A stretch of DNA of 64,000 nt from Paralvinella palmiformis. Its lineage: Eukaryota > Annelida > Polychaeta > Terebellida > Alvinellidae. Each line of letters opens with the position of its first letter. Position 1 is the first letter of the stretch. The DNA lies in assembly GCA_025642065.1 (NCBI GenBank), contig JAODUP010000012.1, positions 62,001-126,000 on the forward strand, read 5' to 3'. Made by a program: the position numbers and the translations under genes. Of the stretch, positions 1 through 11,281 are shown piece after piece. The notes beneath the pieces were generated by a model. The model was not told the DNA's origin, made no database searches, and was given only the letters and a program-made list of their open reading frames with translations.

Positions 1-92
1 TCTCTGGCAAAAATCATGTCTCCATCTTGCTGCAAGAAGCTCTCCTGAATATTATTATCTTGCCACCTATATCCGGAATCTTCTCTTGTCAT
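1..92 (-). CDS. Possible 5' exon of a gene running off the left edge
   Basis: On the minus strand an ATG at 92, with A at -3, opens a frame to the window edge: MTREDSGYRWQDNNIQESFL continuing to about 30 residues. The 100 bases upstream are GC-richer than the surroundings and include CACGTG and ACTTCCG. No homology recognised; may be chance. Confidence 0.2.
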   Translation of the reverse strand, partial: MTREDSGYRWQDNNIQESFLQQDGDMIFAR

Positions 93-329
93 TATAAAAC
101 AGGAGGCAGGTGATTCGGAGCGGAAGTACTGTGTGTCACGTGGGTGTTTCCCGGCGGCAACCCAGATATGTTTAATACAGCAATATTTAATTAGATTAGA
201 ACAGAAAGGAGAAAGCAACAAAGGTCAGAAAAGGTCAATTCGTTGCATTGTGTAGAATGTAGAGGGGAGTGTTGACGGTGTTGTCGAGGTCTGATGTGTA
301 CAGTTCGTGTATAACTGTCTATTTGGCTC

Positions 330-514
330 TAGGTGTGTAGATTGTCAAGTAGATGTATTTTCATTGGGTTACTGTGCCCCCCCCCCCCACACACACACAC
401 ATACACACAGAGAGAGAGAGAGAGGGAGAGGCACAGAAAGAGACGAATGTGTGCGTGTGTGAGAGTCGATTGTAACATAATGACAATACATCTATTTGAC
501 AATCTACACACATA
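330..514. repeat. Inverted repeat with microsatellite centre
   Basis: Arms of about 45 bases (330-375 and 469-514) are inverted copies (GTGTAGATTGTCAAGTAGAT against its reverse complement with few changes). They enclose a C12 run and (CA)n, (GA)n tracts at 377-437. Confidence 0.7.
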
Positions 515-1198
515 GACACGCACGCACACATACACATTCACGCACGGCCACGCACACTGACAAACAAATGTGTTTATATACGCACTCTACTACAAGCCCA
601 TAACAATGATATATCCAGTGGCTTGAGCTTAAATTACTCTATACCCATAAATCTATAAATCCATGAACGTATTTACATAACTCTGTAGCTATATACATTC
701 ATCTACAAATATATACATTAATCTTTAATTAAACTTTTTGTACTTCTCGAAAACATCTAAAATCTAAAATAAAAAAGTAATTCGATGTTATTCAAAGAAG
801 AATCTCAACATATTCAAAACAACTCGATACCGTAGATGGTAACATTAGATTTATTTTCGGTTCAAATATTTTTTAACAATAATCATCTTATTTAGATCTT
901 ATGAAGCTAGAATTTGAACTGGTGATCTATTACATACTGATTATAGTTGTTGTTGTTGTTGTTAAATTGGAGTTCCATACGTATATGATATAGTCTCAGA
1001 CATTGGCTACACATGGTGAAGACTAAGCCCTTTATAAGCGGCTCTCAGTGACAGGGACAGTTTGGTCTTTTAATTCCTGCACACTCGTAAAGTGTACACT
1101 AACAAACTACATATAAATATGGCCGAATGAAAAAAAAATTAAACATAATTATAATTATATTAAAAATAAACGTATTAAGTACATTATTACCGAACTAT

Positions 1199-1239
1199 GT
1201 GTGTGTGTTTGTGTGTTGTGTGTTTGTGTGTGTGTGTTA

Positions 1240-1287
<48 letters not shown>
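1199..1287. repeat. (GT)n-(TA)n compound microsatellite
   Basis: Impure GT repeats to about 1238, then about 22 TA units to 1287. Confidence 0.95.
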
Positions 1288-1289
<2 letters not shown>

Positions 1290-1482
1290 TGGCACTGGCT
1301 CAGAACATTAAAATAACTTTCCCCATCTCTAGTAGGGATTCGCCATCTGTATATGCAATATCCCATTTGGCGACATAATAAGTAGTAGTATAGTACTGCG
1401 AATTTGTCATTCTTAAATAACCACACATTGAGTATTGTGTAATGTGTGTCTAATAGCATTATTATTTAACAAACAAATCACG

Positions 1483-1531
1483 ATTATACTTCATTTTGTA
1501 TTATGCTACTTAGTATAAAATGAAGTATAAT
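1483..1531. repeat. Perfect hairpin
   Basis: ATTATACTTCATTTT at 1483-1497 is exactly reverse-complementary to 1517-1531, with a 19-base loop that pairs further. Stands just before the hAT relic and may be a leftover of its end or a small foldback element. Confidence 0.6.
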
Positions 1532-1594
1532 TGTGAGCCCAAGAAGCAAAAATTCCTGGAGCTTGCTCTCAAACAATATTGCCCCAATACTCGT

Positions 1595-2590
1595 AAGGAT
1601 AAACTTAAAGGTTTGTACAAGACACGCTGTATTGAAAGACATTCTTGTTTAGGAAACATTTTGTGAGCCTTATGAATACGTAGTCAGTTGCCTTTATACT
1701 ATTGTTAATGCACATTTTTTCCAGAGGTTAATGAAAGTCATTGAAATTGGGATAGTGACAGCTAGATTACGGCTCAAAGTAGTCTGCAGAGTTTTGGAGT
1801 TATTGTTTGCTTCACAGTCTTAAAGAATAGTTTGGATTACTTGAAAGGTTTGTCAGCTCAACTACAATATTGACGTCTTTGATGCATACACGATGAGTGA
1901 CAATATCAAATTAGAGATTCAATGTTTGAGGGATGACATTGGTGTAGAAATCCAGAGATCGTACGACGAAGCAAAGCAGCTGGCTTCTTATATAGATACT
2001 GAAGAGGAAATACCAAGGTTTCCAAGGGTTCAGTGTAATAAGTCGAATGTACCTACTGACATACCTCTTCTTTATTACAAGAGATCAAGTGGCATTCCTT
2101 TTATTGATAGCTTTGCAACAGTTTCAGAGCCATTTCTCTGCACATAACTGCCGACCAGTGAGTGCTTTGCTGAGTCTAATACCATCTTTTATTGTCAACC
2201 TAGGGATGTCTCCCGCAGAGCAATTTGAATCATGGCATGACGAACTGCTAACTGCGAGGTCATTAGATAATAAGGCATCCAGATGGTTCAATATGTTGTC
2301 CAGGCAGTCTGACAGGGACGATTTACATGATACTTTGATGAAATCTTTACTATCTACAAATCGAGATTCCTTTCGGAACATTATAATTTTACTGGTATTA
2401 GGATGTACTCTGCTTGCGACATCTCTGTGTTAAGGCTAATCAAAAGCCATTTGAAGAGCTGGATGACTGACACACGGTTTTCTGCCTTAACATTAATGAA
2501 AATGCATTACAGTAAACACATTGATTCCAAATAAATTGCAGATAGGATCATTAAAGAACAACCTATAGACGTCTGTTCAAGGTCAGTCTT
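1595..2590 (+). pseudogene. hAT transposase relic (ZMYM1 / P52rIPK-like)
   Basis: Pieces of one protein appear in order across frames. KLKGLYKTRCIERHS (normally TRWVERH) lies near 1600, then KNSLDYLKGLSAQLQ near 1825-1870. SNVPTDIPLLYYKRSSGIPF is near 2044-2105. AHNCRPVSALLSLIPSFIVN and FESWHDELL are near 2142-2250. NIIILLVLGCTLLATS runs into SVLRLIKSHLKSWMTDTRFS and LTLMKMHYSKHID, the hAT C-terminal dimerisation domain, near 2380-2530. Several frameshifts and stops make it inactive. Confidence 0.75.
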
Positions 2591-3115
2591 TTTGACTAAC
2601 TGATGTAGATTTACATGAGGTAATACATATTTTAAGCATCATTGTTTCTTTCATATGCACTTTGAAATAAATGGTCAGTCTGCTTATTAAATAGTTTACT
2701 GATATAATGCAGAAATGTCACATTATGACTGGGGACACTTTCATGTTTCTAGTAACAAATCGATTAATTCCCAATAATCCTAGCAATCTCTATATACACT
2801 GAACCAATCACCAAGTCTCATACCATGGGACTTTATTCACAGGAATGTCTACCTTTCCCAGTATTTAGGCACATTATGCATATGAAAAAGATTTTGTAGT
2901 GCTTCAGAAGACATCATCTGATTTCCATTTTTCATTCACACAGAAATGTGTCTAACAAGTGAGTGAATCCTGAACACCAGCTTTCCATACTAAAACATGT
3001 AATGTCCCACTAGTGTCAATACCGTATGTTGTTCTGATCAAATACAATTAATAGTCAGTCATCTCGGTGACAACTAAATAAATACCAGAATCATAACGTC
3101 CTAAGATTTAATTAA
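2591..3115. other. Intergenic, nothing recognised
   Basis: AT-rich sequence between the hAT relic and the long-TIR element. No coding pattern or repeat seen. Confidence 0.5.
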
Positions 3116-4979
3116 GCCGAGAGCCCACCAAGTTTTACTTGTGTTTTGTTTGCCAAATGGTATGAGAGTTTATTCTAGGGTGAAAATGTCTATAGCATAC
3201 GAATATGCCAGTCTGATGGAAATAAATTTTGACAGTTTTCCACAAATCGCGTGTTTATAGGAGTACCCTCCTATTTTATTTATACGCATTTTGCTGCGTA
3301 ATATTTCAAGTGAACCTTATAAAGTCATAATTTGACTGAAATACGATGGCTACAACCCCAAATACGATATCAGGTGAAAGCATATCGTTGGTTCAATGAT
3401 TAACCCCACTTTTACATATGTCCGCATTTTATCATTGTCTAATTTGTATGTATTTGTTCCTACAATATTACACACACAGTTATTCGTCCGGATAACACAT
3501 TCCCGGCTTTGTGGGATAGCATATTATTCTATTGCAAAAATCTGTATATCTGCCCGCAAAAATCCATATTTGCCTGATCAGCAAGCAATGACTTCTGCTG
3601 AGGCCCTAGATACAGAATTAGCCACCGACATCTCTGATCGTAACTATGCCACATCCAATGGAATCAGAACATTGTACCAGTGTAGCGTGGGACAATTATG
3701 ATGAACTCACAGAGACACTGTAGGTATCTGCTATAAGAATTAGTCGGGCATTACACTGAGTCATTCCAAGAGCTTTCCTCCCAGCGACAGCTACATTCAG
3801 TGGACAACATAGAGAATGTCGTGACACACAGTTCAACAACGAAACGTATATTCCACCTCAAACAACACGCATTTGAACCGTATCGCAAGAAACCTAAGAT
3901 CACAATGGATCTCATTAACATAGAATATAGAGATGAGCACTGGATGATGAGCACTGCACTGGATAAAACACCATTTTGGACAAGCTGGAACTCGCTTGTC
4001 ACCGAAGATCGAATTCCCAAACAGCGAATTACCTACATGGAGAACTTGCATCTCCCTCCTACGCGGCTAGATGTAGTGGTAGAACTGTTACCGCTTTCTC
4101 AGCATGTATCTTACGAATGCAGAGAGGAATTCATCATCGTCCACTACGACTTGGCTACAGCAAAACCAGCTCTACAAATCCAAGCTTCTGAGGCTCCCAG
4201 TTACAACAACGTCTTCATCTGCTTTGTATCCATCCACATTGTGCTTGCATATTTCGGAGCACTGGGACACTTCCTCGATTCCACTGGGGGACCACAGATG
4301 CGCACAAAATAGGGGTACTTACACCTGGATCGCTGAACTGATTTCTATGTGAAAAGGAAGCAATTTAAATAATGTATCCCTTAAAGTGCATCATATAGTC
4401 TGTATTTTACCTGATTTTGCTGATATACACATAACACCTGTTTGAATATTTATGATTGCAGGCGTAAACGGTTCCACCCTATACAGCTTTCAAAGTTCTC
4501 CACTTCCAAACATTTCTTGAAGACACCGGCCCATTTTAATATTTAATAACAACCTCCATGTGCTCATTACTCTGTAGAAATTAATCCGATTTGGAAATGA
4601 TCTGATGCGCACGAAAGAGGAATAATACCTGTTCGCTATGATGTTAGGACAGGAAAAAAATACATAAACATTTTATAATTATAAAATGTGTACATCAGTA
4701 AAAGTATGGTTAATCATTGAAATCATGAAAACATGAATATTTCATAGAATCCACCCAACGATAAGCTTTCATCTGATATCTTATTTGTGGATATAGCCAT
4801 TATAATTCAGCCAAGCTAAATTTGAGGATACCCCTATAAACATGCAATTTATGAAGAACTGTCTAAGTAGATTCCTATCAGACTAGCATATTCGAATTCT
4901 ACAGACAGTTTCATCCTAGAATCAACTCTCATACCATTTGGCAAACAAAACACAAGTAAAATCTGGTGGACTCTCGGCC
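3116..4979. mobile_element. Element with long terminal inverted repeats
   Basis: The left arm 3116-3395 and right arm 4753-4979 are inverted copies of about 230-280 bases at roughly three-quarters identity. Both ends read GCCGAGAG..CCACCA inward and share the block TTTACTTGTGTTTTGTTTGC. The interior carries the broken ORF described next. TTAA precedes the left end, but no clear matching duplication follows the right end. Architecture is that of a DNA transposon; superfamily unknown. Confidence 0.7.
3560..4380 (+). pseudogene. Uncharacterised ORF inside the long-TIR element (broken)
   Basis: The longest open part, 3800-4312, gives 170 residues with NSLVTEDRIPKQRITYMENL, LPPTRLDVVVELL, YDLATAKPALQIQASEAP and ALGHFLDSTGGPQ. 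Before it, in another frame, VAWDNYDELTETL can be read near 3685, and after it LHLDR-type sequence continues past a stop. I recall this pattern (WDN, then YDLA.AK.ALQIQ, then GALG..D..GG) from hypothetical proteins repeated in mollusc and cnidarian genomes, but I cannot name the family. Frameshifts suggest a dead copy. Confidence 0.6.
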
Positions 4980-6558
4980 TAGAAGTTTCTGCAGTCCAAT
5001 GAGTTGTTTCTTTAACCTCGGTATATCTGAGATATATTGGCCATGGATATATATATAGTTAATGGTGGTCTGGTCGCCACTGGCGACCTTCTATTATGAC
5101 AGGTGACCTTTATTATTGGAAAGATCGCCTTGTGTGCGAATATGAAAACCATTAAATTCCGTTAAAAGCCTGAATAAATATGCCATATAACGTGTTATTG
5201 GCATTGCATTTTATGTCAAATAGGTGCTTAAAATGGCTTAAAAACCAATCTAAGCACACCCATTTTGCTTGCGCATCGGGGAGCTTACAGTGCTCCCCCT
5301 CGCAACCCCCAGCTGCATGAAGTTATTTCGCTTTTCTGTTGTCAGATTAGTGTCGTTTTTGTCAGGCTACCATCTTTTTTGTTAGAAATATCTTTAACTC
5401 AGACTATTACAATAAATAAATCAAAGTATGCAAGAGAAATCAAAGGGTTATTTTCGGGGTTGAGAATAAAGTACGACATTTAAATCAGACTGTCCGCCAG
5501 TATATAATAACTCAGACAAAATATTGAATTAATAGCTTCTTCCATCAAAAAATGTTAAATATGCATTATCGCTTCCCTCCCTTCCTGTGCCTTATCACAG
5601 AGTGTATATTAATACAAGAATGTCTATGATAGATACAGTTGAACCTCTTATAAAGACTGATATTACACAGCAACTGAAGTGTTCATCAAATGATTTCTGT
5701 AAAGATGACCCAAATAAGACCAGTTACAAAGATAGATAATAAATCATTATCTCTGGGTGTTTTCCAAAGATTCATGGAGGCTGCCTTTGTAAAACTATTC
5801 ATAGAAGAAAATGTAGTTTGGGCTGTAATGTTGTAAACAATTAGATCTTTGTCAAATGTATAGAAAGGGTAAACAAAATATTAAACAAATATTTATTCAC
5901 TACTAACCTTAATTAATCACGTCAGTCTATATATAAAAGTGGTCACATGACTGAAACAGTCTTGGTTCCGGTAAAAGAAATTACATTATGATATCAACTG
6001 ATCAAGATATACTGATATTCGTCTTCTTATGGATCTATCTGGTAGGATTGATGCTGTTGACGATAATGTACTTTTCTCTAGGTTGAAATACATATTTGGT
6101 TAATTAGATAAGGTACTTGAATGGTCTCGGTTATATTTGGAACAACCCTCCTAAAAGGTGCCTGTTGATGTAATTTATCAAATGTTTTGTCAATGTTATT
6201 TGCTGTAGAATATGGCGTTAAATATCATTAACCAAAATATTTGCCACACTGGACGATTCGAGCACCGATAGACCTCAGGCACCATAATCGATCAATACTG
6301 CCACATTAGATGTGATTTTATCAATTCCACACACTGCTGCATCGCTGTACCGTTTCTTCTTAAAATGTAAATGTTAGTTAAGACCCATTTGTATACGTTT
6401 AACGTGTTTGGGGATTAATAAATAATGTATGCATATTTAAGGTGGTGAGTTTGGGCCTTAATTTAAAGTCGTTGAGTTTGCGATTCTCTAATTGATGATG
6501 GTAAAGTGTTCCATATATTAGGGTATATGACAAGAAAGCACGATCACCAAATGAACAC

Positions 6559-6562
<4 letters not shown>
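4980..6562. other. Intergenic, mostly unrecognised
   Basis: Contains a palindromic GGGGAGCTTACAGTGCTCCCC-type sequence near 5278-5298 and otherwise low-GC sequence with no supported gene. Confidence 0.5.
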
Positions 6563-6593
<31 letters not shown>

Positions 6594-7230
6594 GTATTTT
6601 ATATAGCGTCTTAATCAACTGAAATTGCTCTAAGGCGCTTAACATTTAAAACACAATTAAAACATATTCTCAGCTCATATAGATCAAATACATTTCATAC
6701 ATAATAAACTGGTTTAAAATTCTCGCTGGTATATATTTTTCGATCAGATCGCTTAGATAAATTAGTGCTGTTCCACTTAATATATTGAATGTATGAAACA
6801 GGATCTTGTACAGTGATCTGAAACCTACAGGAAGCCAGTGCAGCTGGAAAAAAACTGGTGTTATATGTTCCATTTTCGAGTGCATGTCACCAGACGTGCA
6901 GTACAGTTCTGCATTCGCTGTAAGATAAGTGGATATTATATAACAATGCATTGCCATAGTCCAGTCGGGAAATAATAAGTGCTTGGACTTACGAATAAGT
7001 CCTATATTTCTTATTTGATAATAACAGGATTTACATATAGAATTCACCTGGTTCTCCATTCTTAGAGTATTATCTAATATAAGCCCTAGATTTCTTCCAG
7101 ACATGGAATAATTTATATAACTGGATCCTACCTTAATGCGAATATTCTCAGTTTTCTTTACACGTTGCTTGGATGAGAAAATAATGAATTATGTCTTATC
7201 CTTATTCAATTTCAGCATGTTGTTGTTCAT
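6563..7230 (-). mobile_element. LINE 3' fragment (CR1/Jockey-like reverse transcriptase end)
   Basis: Minus-strand translation gives MNNNMLKLNKDKT, then SGRNLGLILDNTLRMENQVN and CKSCYYQIRNIGLIRK, then EHITPVFFQLHWLPVGFR, the thumb region of non-LTR reverse transcriptases. The 3' end is a (TAT)n-type tail at 6563-6596 after a TATATAAAA motif. Stops and gaps make it inactive. Confidence 0.8.
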
Positions 7231-7234
7231 CCCC

Positions 7235-8730
7235 AAATAATTATGTCTGCAATACAGGCTTCAATTGAAGATGAAATAACATCCCATTTATCACATGGCT
7301 TTAAAGTCATGTACACTTGTCTATTAGTTTGTGGTATAACTAGTAAGTCTTGATCAGAAGAACGCAATGAGTGTTCAGGTGTATACTCTATCGGAAGATT
7401 GCGAAGATGATGTGGTGTCTTATCGTGCAAAGCTTTGAACACAAGTAGAAACGTCTTGAACATGATCTGTGACTTAATATGGAGCCAGTGAAGCTAAGCC
7501 ACGACAAGGGTAGTGTGTTGCCATCTCCTTGTTCGGGTAATCAGAAGACCAGCGTTATTTTGGACTAGCTCACGATAGACCACATAGTAAATTACTGCAG
7601 TAGTCTAGACGTGAGATAATCAGCGACTGAACAAGCTGTTCGGTAATACTTTCAGTAAGTCGTTAACGAATAATGCCAATGTTCCGCAAATGGAAGCTTG
7701 AAGTTTTTACCATTCTCTTCACTTGGGTTGTCATCGAAAATGATGAATCAAACATGATACCAAGGTTGGTGATAGGGCTATCTGTTATATGGACTTGTGT
7801 ACCAGCCAAAGACAACGACGTAATATTAACAATGTGTAACCTTTACCTGGCACCAAAAAGAATAATGATCTCGGTTTTGTTGGAAAGGTTTTCTCCACCG
7901 AACATGCCATATATTCTAAATTTATTTAAAATTAGTCTGCGTGGGGAAGCTATAAATTACAGACCATATGGTTCTCCCTAATTTGAGGTTGCCAGCCACG
8001 TTAAAAACTACAATTTCGGCCATTATATTATTATATTATATGGTCTGAACCGGCTCAATACGACACCATCCATCCCCAGCAGTAAATTCATTTTATTCAA
8101 AGCGGCAATTAGATCCAGAAGAATAAGTATATCTACATCATGCTCGGATCTTTTTCGAGTAGTTTATCCAAATGGATGGTTATATCACCGACGGTAACAA
8201 GATCTTCCGGTGTTGACATACGAATTTATAGGAATGACGTAAATTCCTAGAAAACAGTAAAAAATCTTTTTCGACGGCGGTGGTCTACAAACCATAATAA
8301 CATTTAGACACTTTGACACCGTCTTAAACAATATCTCCGGGTGTTCCTAATTTATATCCCATTGTCGGATGATTTGGAAGAAACCACCATGTTTGCCACA
8401 TATAGGATTCCCACGCCGCTACAGCCTTTATTACCTTTTCGGTGAACTCTATATAGTATATATCCGGTGGGTGCAAGAAATTTGACAATGAAATCATCCT
8501 TAGCTGCCGAGATTAGCCAGGACTCGGTGAAGGTCAAAATCATCTTAAAATATTGCATCGCGTATTCTATCCGTTTTATTACGAGTGGATTGAGTATTCT
8601 GAACACGTAACACAAGTCCGGTTTTCACATTATGATCTTTGCCAATAGCGGAACGTTGTACAAAGACTGGTGTTCTCGTGATAGACAGAATGTTGGTTTG
8701 ACGTGGCCGAGTCGGCGTAGCAACACTCAT
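7235..8730 (-). mobile_element. Second degenerate LINE (endonuclease and reverse transcriptase pieces)
   Basis: On the minus strand, from 8730: NTQSTRNKTDRIRDAI, then TESWLISAAKDDFIVKFL and GNKGCSGVGILY (APE-type endonuclease). From about 7945: KTEIIILFGAR, ITNLGIMFDSSFSM, SSFHLRNIGIIR, LIISRLDYCSNLL, then FKTFLLVFKALHDKTPHHLR and YTPEHSLRSSDQ. The part between (about 7950-8350) is unreadable. Many stops. Confidence 0.75.
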
Positions 8731-9244
8731 ATCCTCATTTATAGTTTGCGCTTTGTTCCACCCTTGTTGCCCCTATTGGTATAATGTGGATATATGGGTC
8801 TCTCAATTATGCTAGTACAGACCAATCATTTTTTATATTACTATGTTGGACAGATTCTCCAATATCCAACAGTTCATTGCTAGTGAAAACCATTTCATTT
8901 CTTTGTGCCAGTGTATGCCTGAGTATGCAGCAATTATGAGAATAATACTCAGTGTGCGTTAATAGCATTATACAATGGCGATCATTTGAAAACTCCATAT
9001 AGAACAATATAAATAACCGAAGATGGCATTCATATGTCACTGGTTCTCATGAAATTATTACCAATACGTCCACGGATCATTGACATATGTGTACAAGATG
9101 TTCTGCATAGATCCATTAGACATAATCCAAATTTCAAATTTTAACTAACACTTGTAAAGTTGTGTGTGGCTGCCACTGGTGCTCAAGTATATAATATGAA
9201 TGAACATGTCACATCGGTATGCCAAGCTGCCCCTACTACCATCT

Positions 9245-9680
9245 TAAGGAAATCCACCGTGTAAAACCATTACTCAGATAAAAAGTACTTGCTAAAATGA
9301 ACCAGGCCTTTGTTACACCTAGCATAGACTATTGTAACTCACTGTTATATGGCATATCTGCTTTATAACGTCAATCGCTTTCAGCAAATTCAGGATGGTA
9401 CAGCTTGCATAGTGAGAAATACTATAAAATATGATTATATGGCCTCAGTTCTTCAAAACCTACATTGGCTATCTGTTAGACTGTATACTTTGAAAGTGAT
9501 CCCGAACATTCAGGTCATCCATTTGGATACTGTTGCAGGTACCTGTGTCTCGGTTCAAGTGCACTTTGTGGAGCAGATTGCTGGTTGACATTAAAAATAC
9601 GTCGTCTCTTCAATAGCTTAAATATGTTCTAAGAAGTCATCTGTTCACGGTTGCTTTAACTGGTAAATAATGGTGATCTT
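9245..9680 (+). mobile_element. LINE reverse transcriptase fragment
   Basis: Plus-strand QAFVTPSIDYCNSLLYGI, then NRFQQIQDGTACIVRNT, YDYMASVLQNLHWLSVRL, and finally LLVDIKNTSSLQ with KYVLRSHLFTVA across frames. It lies opposite in strand to its LINE neighbours. Confidence 0.75.
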
Positions 9681-9984
9681 TCAAATTTCTTAAGAGATAT
9701 TACATACATTTTATTGAGGTATCATCGTTCAGCGTCTTTTAATGGCTGCAGCTAGTAAGGACATTTTATGGAATCTCCATTATTTCTATTTTGACACACT
9801 TTAAACTTGCTTTCTTTTTGTTCCATTTTAACTGAGAAAATACTGTTTACAATTTTATATTCATATTTTATCTATACCTAGTTTGAATATCTTAGAGAAC
9901 GTCATATGTAATTATATCATTTCACTGTACAGCATATTTGAGTGGCTTCTAACTTGTAGTTAAGCCTTATTAAATCTATCTTAT

Positions 9985-10622
9985 TGTTTTATAATAATAC
10001 TAATTTATATAGAGCCTTAATTATCTTCAGTTGTTCTAACGTTCTCTGTACTCAAAAAAGAATTAAAACGTGTTCTGGCTTACATAACGCAGACACGGTT
10101 GATACATAAATACGCTGGTTGATAGATTTTATAAATAGGTTAATTTGATTTTTTAAATGTGTTTTCAGAACCTTACAAAATATGTCTTTACTTAATGCAA
10201 GATAGTATAATTTGGAAACTGATGTTCGGAAAAAGTTCTCTTCGTACATTGCTGTGTGGCTTTTCGCATCATCAAAAGCGGACAAGACTCAGATCACATC
10301 AGTCTCAGCAGTCTGTACGTTGGAATTAAATTATTTAAATGGCGCTGTATCATTTTTAAATATGTAAAACAGATCTGAAATATATAGGAAGCCAGTGCAA
10401 CTAGAATAAAATTAGATTTCCTTTTGTGAGTGTGTTTACTAGGTGTTCAACACAGTTCTGTACTCCATGGAGGCGGTTCATCACAGAGAATGAGTTATTA
10501 TATAATAATGCACTACCATAGTACAGTCGGAAAATTATAGGGGTTTCGATTAAAGTCTTGCATGTCTCATCATCTATCCAATTACGGATGAATCTTATGC
10601 CTCTTATTTTATAATAACAGAA
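9985..10622 (-). mobile_element. LINE 3' fragment
   Basis: Minus strand: CYYKIRGIRFIRNWIDDETC, ALLYNNSFSVMNRLHGVQNC, LHWLPIYFRSVLHI, then DIFCKVLKTHL. The 3' end near 9985 (TTTATATAGAGCC on the plus strand) resembles the end of the LINE at 6563, so the two probably belong to one family. Confidence 0.7.
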
Positions 10623-10624
10623 CT

Positions 10625-10975
10625 TCAATCAATCAATCAATAAAGACTCATGACCAGTGATCGCTGGGGCACCATGACAACTAGCAGCAGTGATGCGTGT
10701 CCAAGTATCTCTATCTTCATCATTCCGGTAGAGTATGTCTGCGTTCATCCCAGTCCAGTCCTTGAAGTTGTCCAGTCAGGATTTCCTCGGTCTTCCCCTC
10801 TTTCTTCCTCCCTCGGCGATGCCCTGTAAGATGGTCTTGGCAAGAGAGTTGTGTCGGCAAATATGGTCAAGCCAGTTAATTTTCCATCTTTTTACTGTGG
10901 CCAGTAGTGTATCCCGTCTTCCACATGTTGATTCCACCCCTTTGACGAACCGACTCATTGGTCCTTCCATTTTCA
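10625..10975 (-). mobile_element. LINE C-terminal fragment (RTE-like)
   Basis: Minus strand: KRWKINWLDHICRHNSLAK, then TILQGIAEGGRKRGRPRKS, a stop, LDNFKDWTGM and the terminal HGAPAITGH-type sequence, typical of the end of RTE/BovB-like ORF2. The tail is (ATTG)n. Directly abuts the preceding LINE. Confidence 0.7.
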
Positions 10976-11235
10976 GTTTTCTTCACATATTTGTTTTATA
11001 GAAAGATTAGCTTCAATCTATCTGGTTTGCTTGTTTATTGATTTATCAAACACCACACCTCATCAGATTCAGCTACATCAAGGATTATTGCAAATCACGC
11101 ATTATTTATAATTGGTTTGTGGACACACATACACACACACATACGAAGCGAAATTTAGTAATAAAAACCATAAATAATTGTACAGAACGTTCAATATTTA
11201 ATGATTATCATTAAAGAAAGATAGGAAGAAAACTA

Positions 11236-11241
11236 TTTATT
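11236..11241 (-). terminator. Polyadenylation signal of the PEBP gene
   Basis: AATAAA on the minus strand about 41 bases after the PEBP stop codon, at a normal distance. Confidence 0.55.
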
Positions 11242-11281
11242 AAGCTTTAAGTAGCTCGCTTGTAAACTAATTATCATTGTA

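Noticed and set aside
1187..1459. Open frames encoding long Ile-Tyr or Cys-Val repeats (also near 36,370, 36,700, 42,900, 52,400, 55,450, 63,000)
   Set aside because: These are translations of (TA)n and (GT)n microsatellites, not genes.
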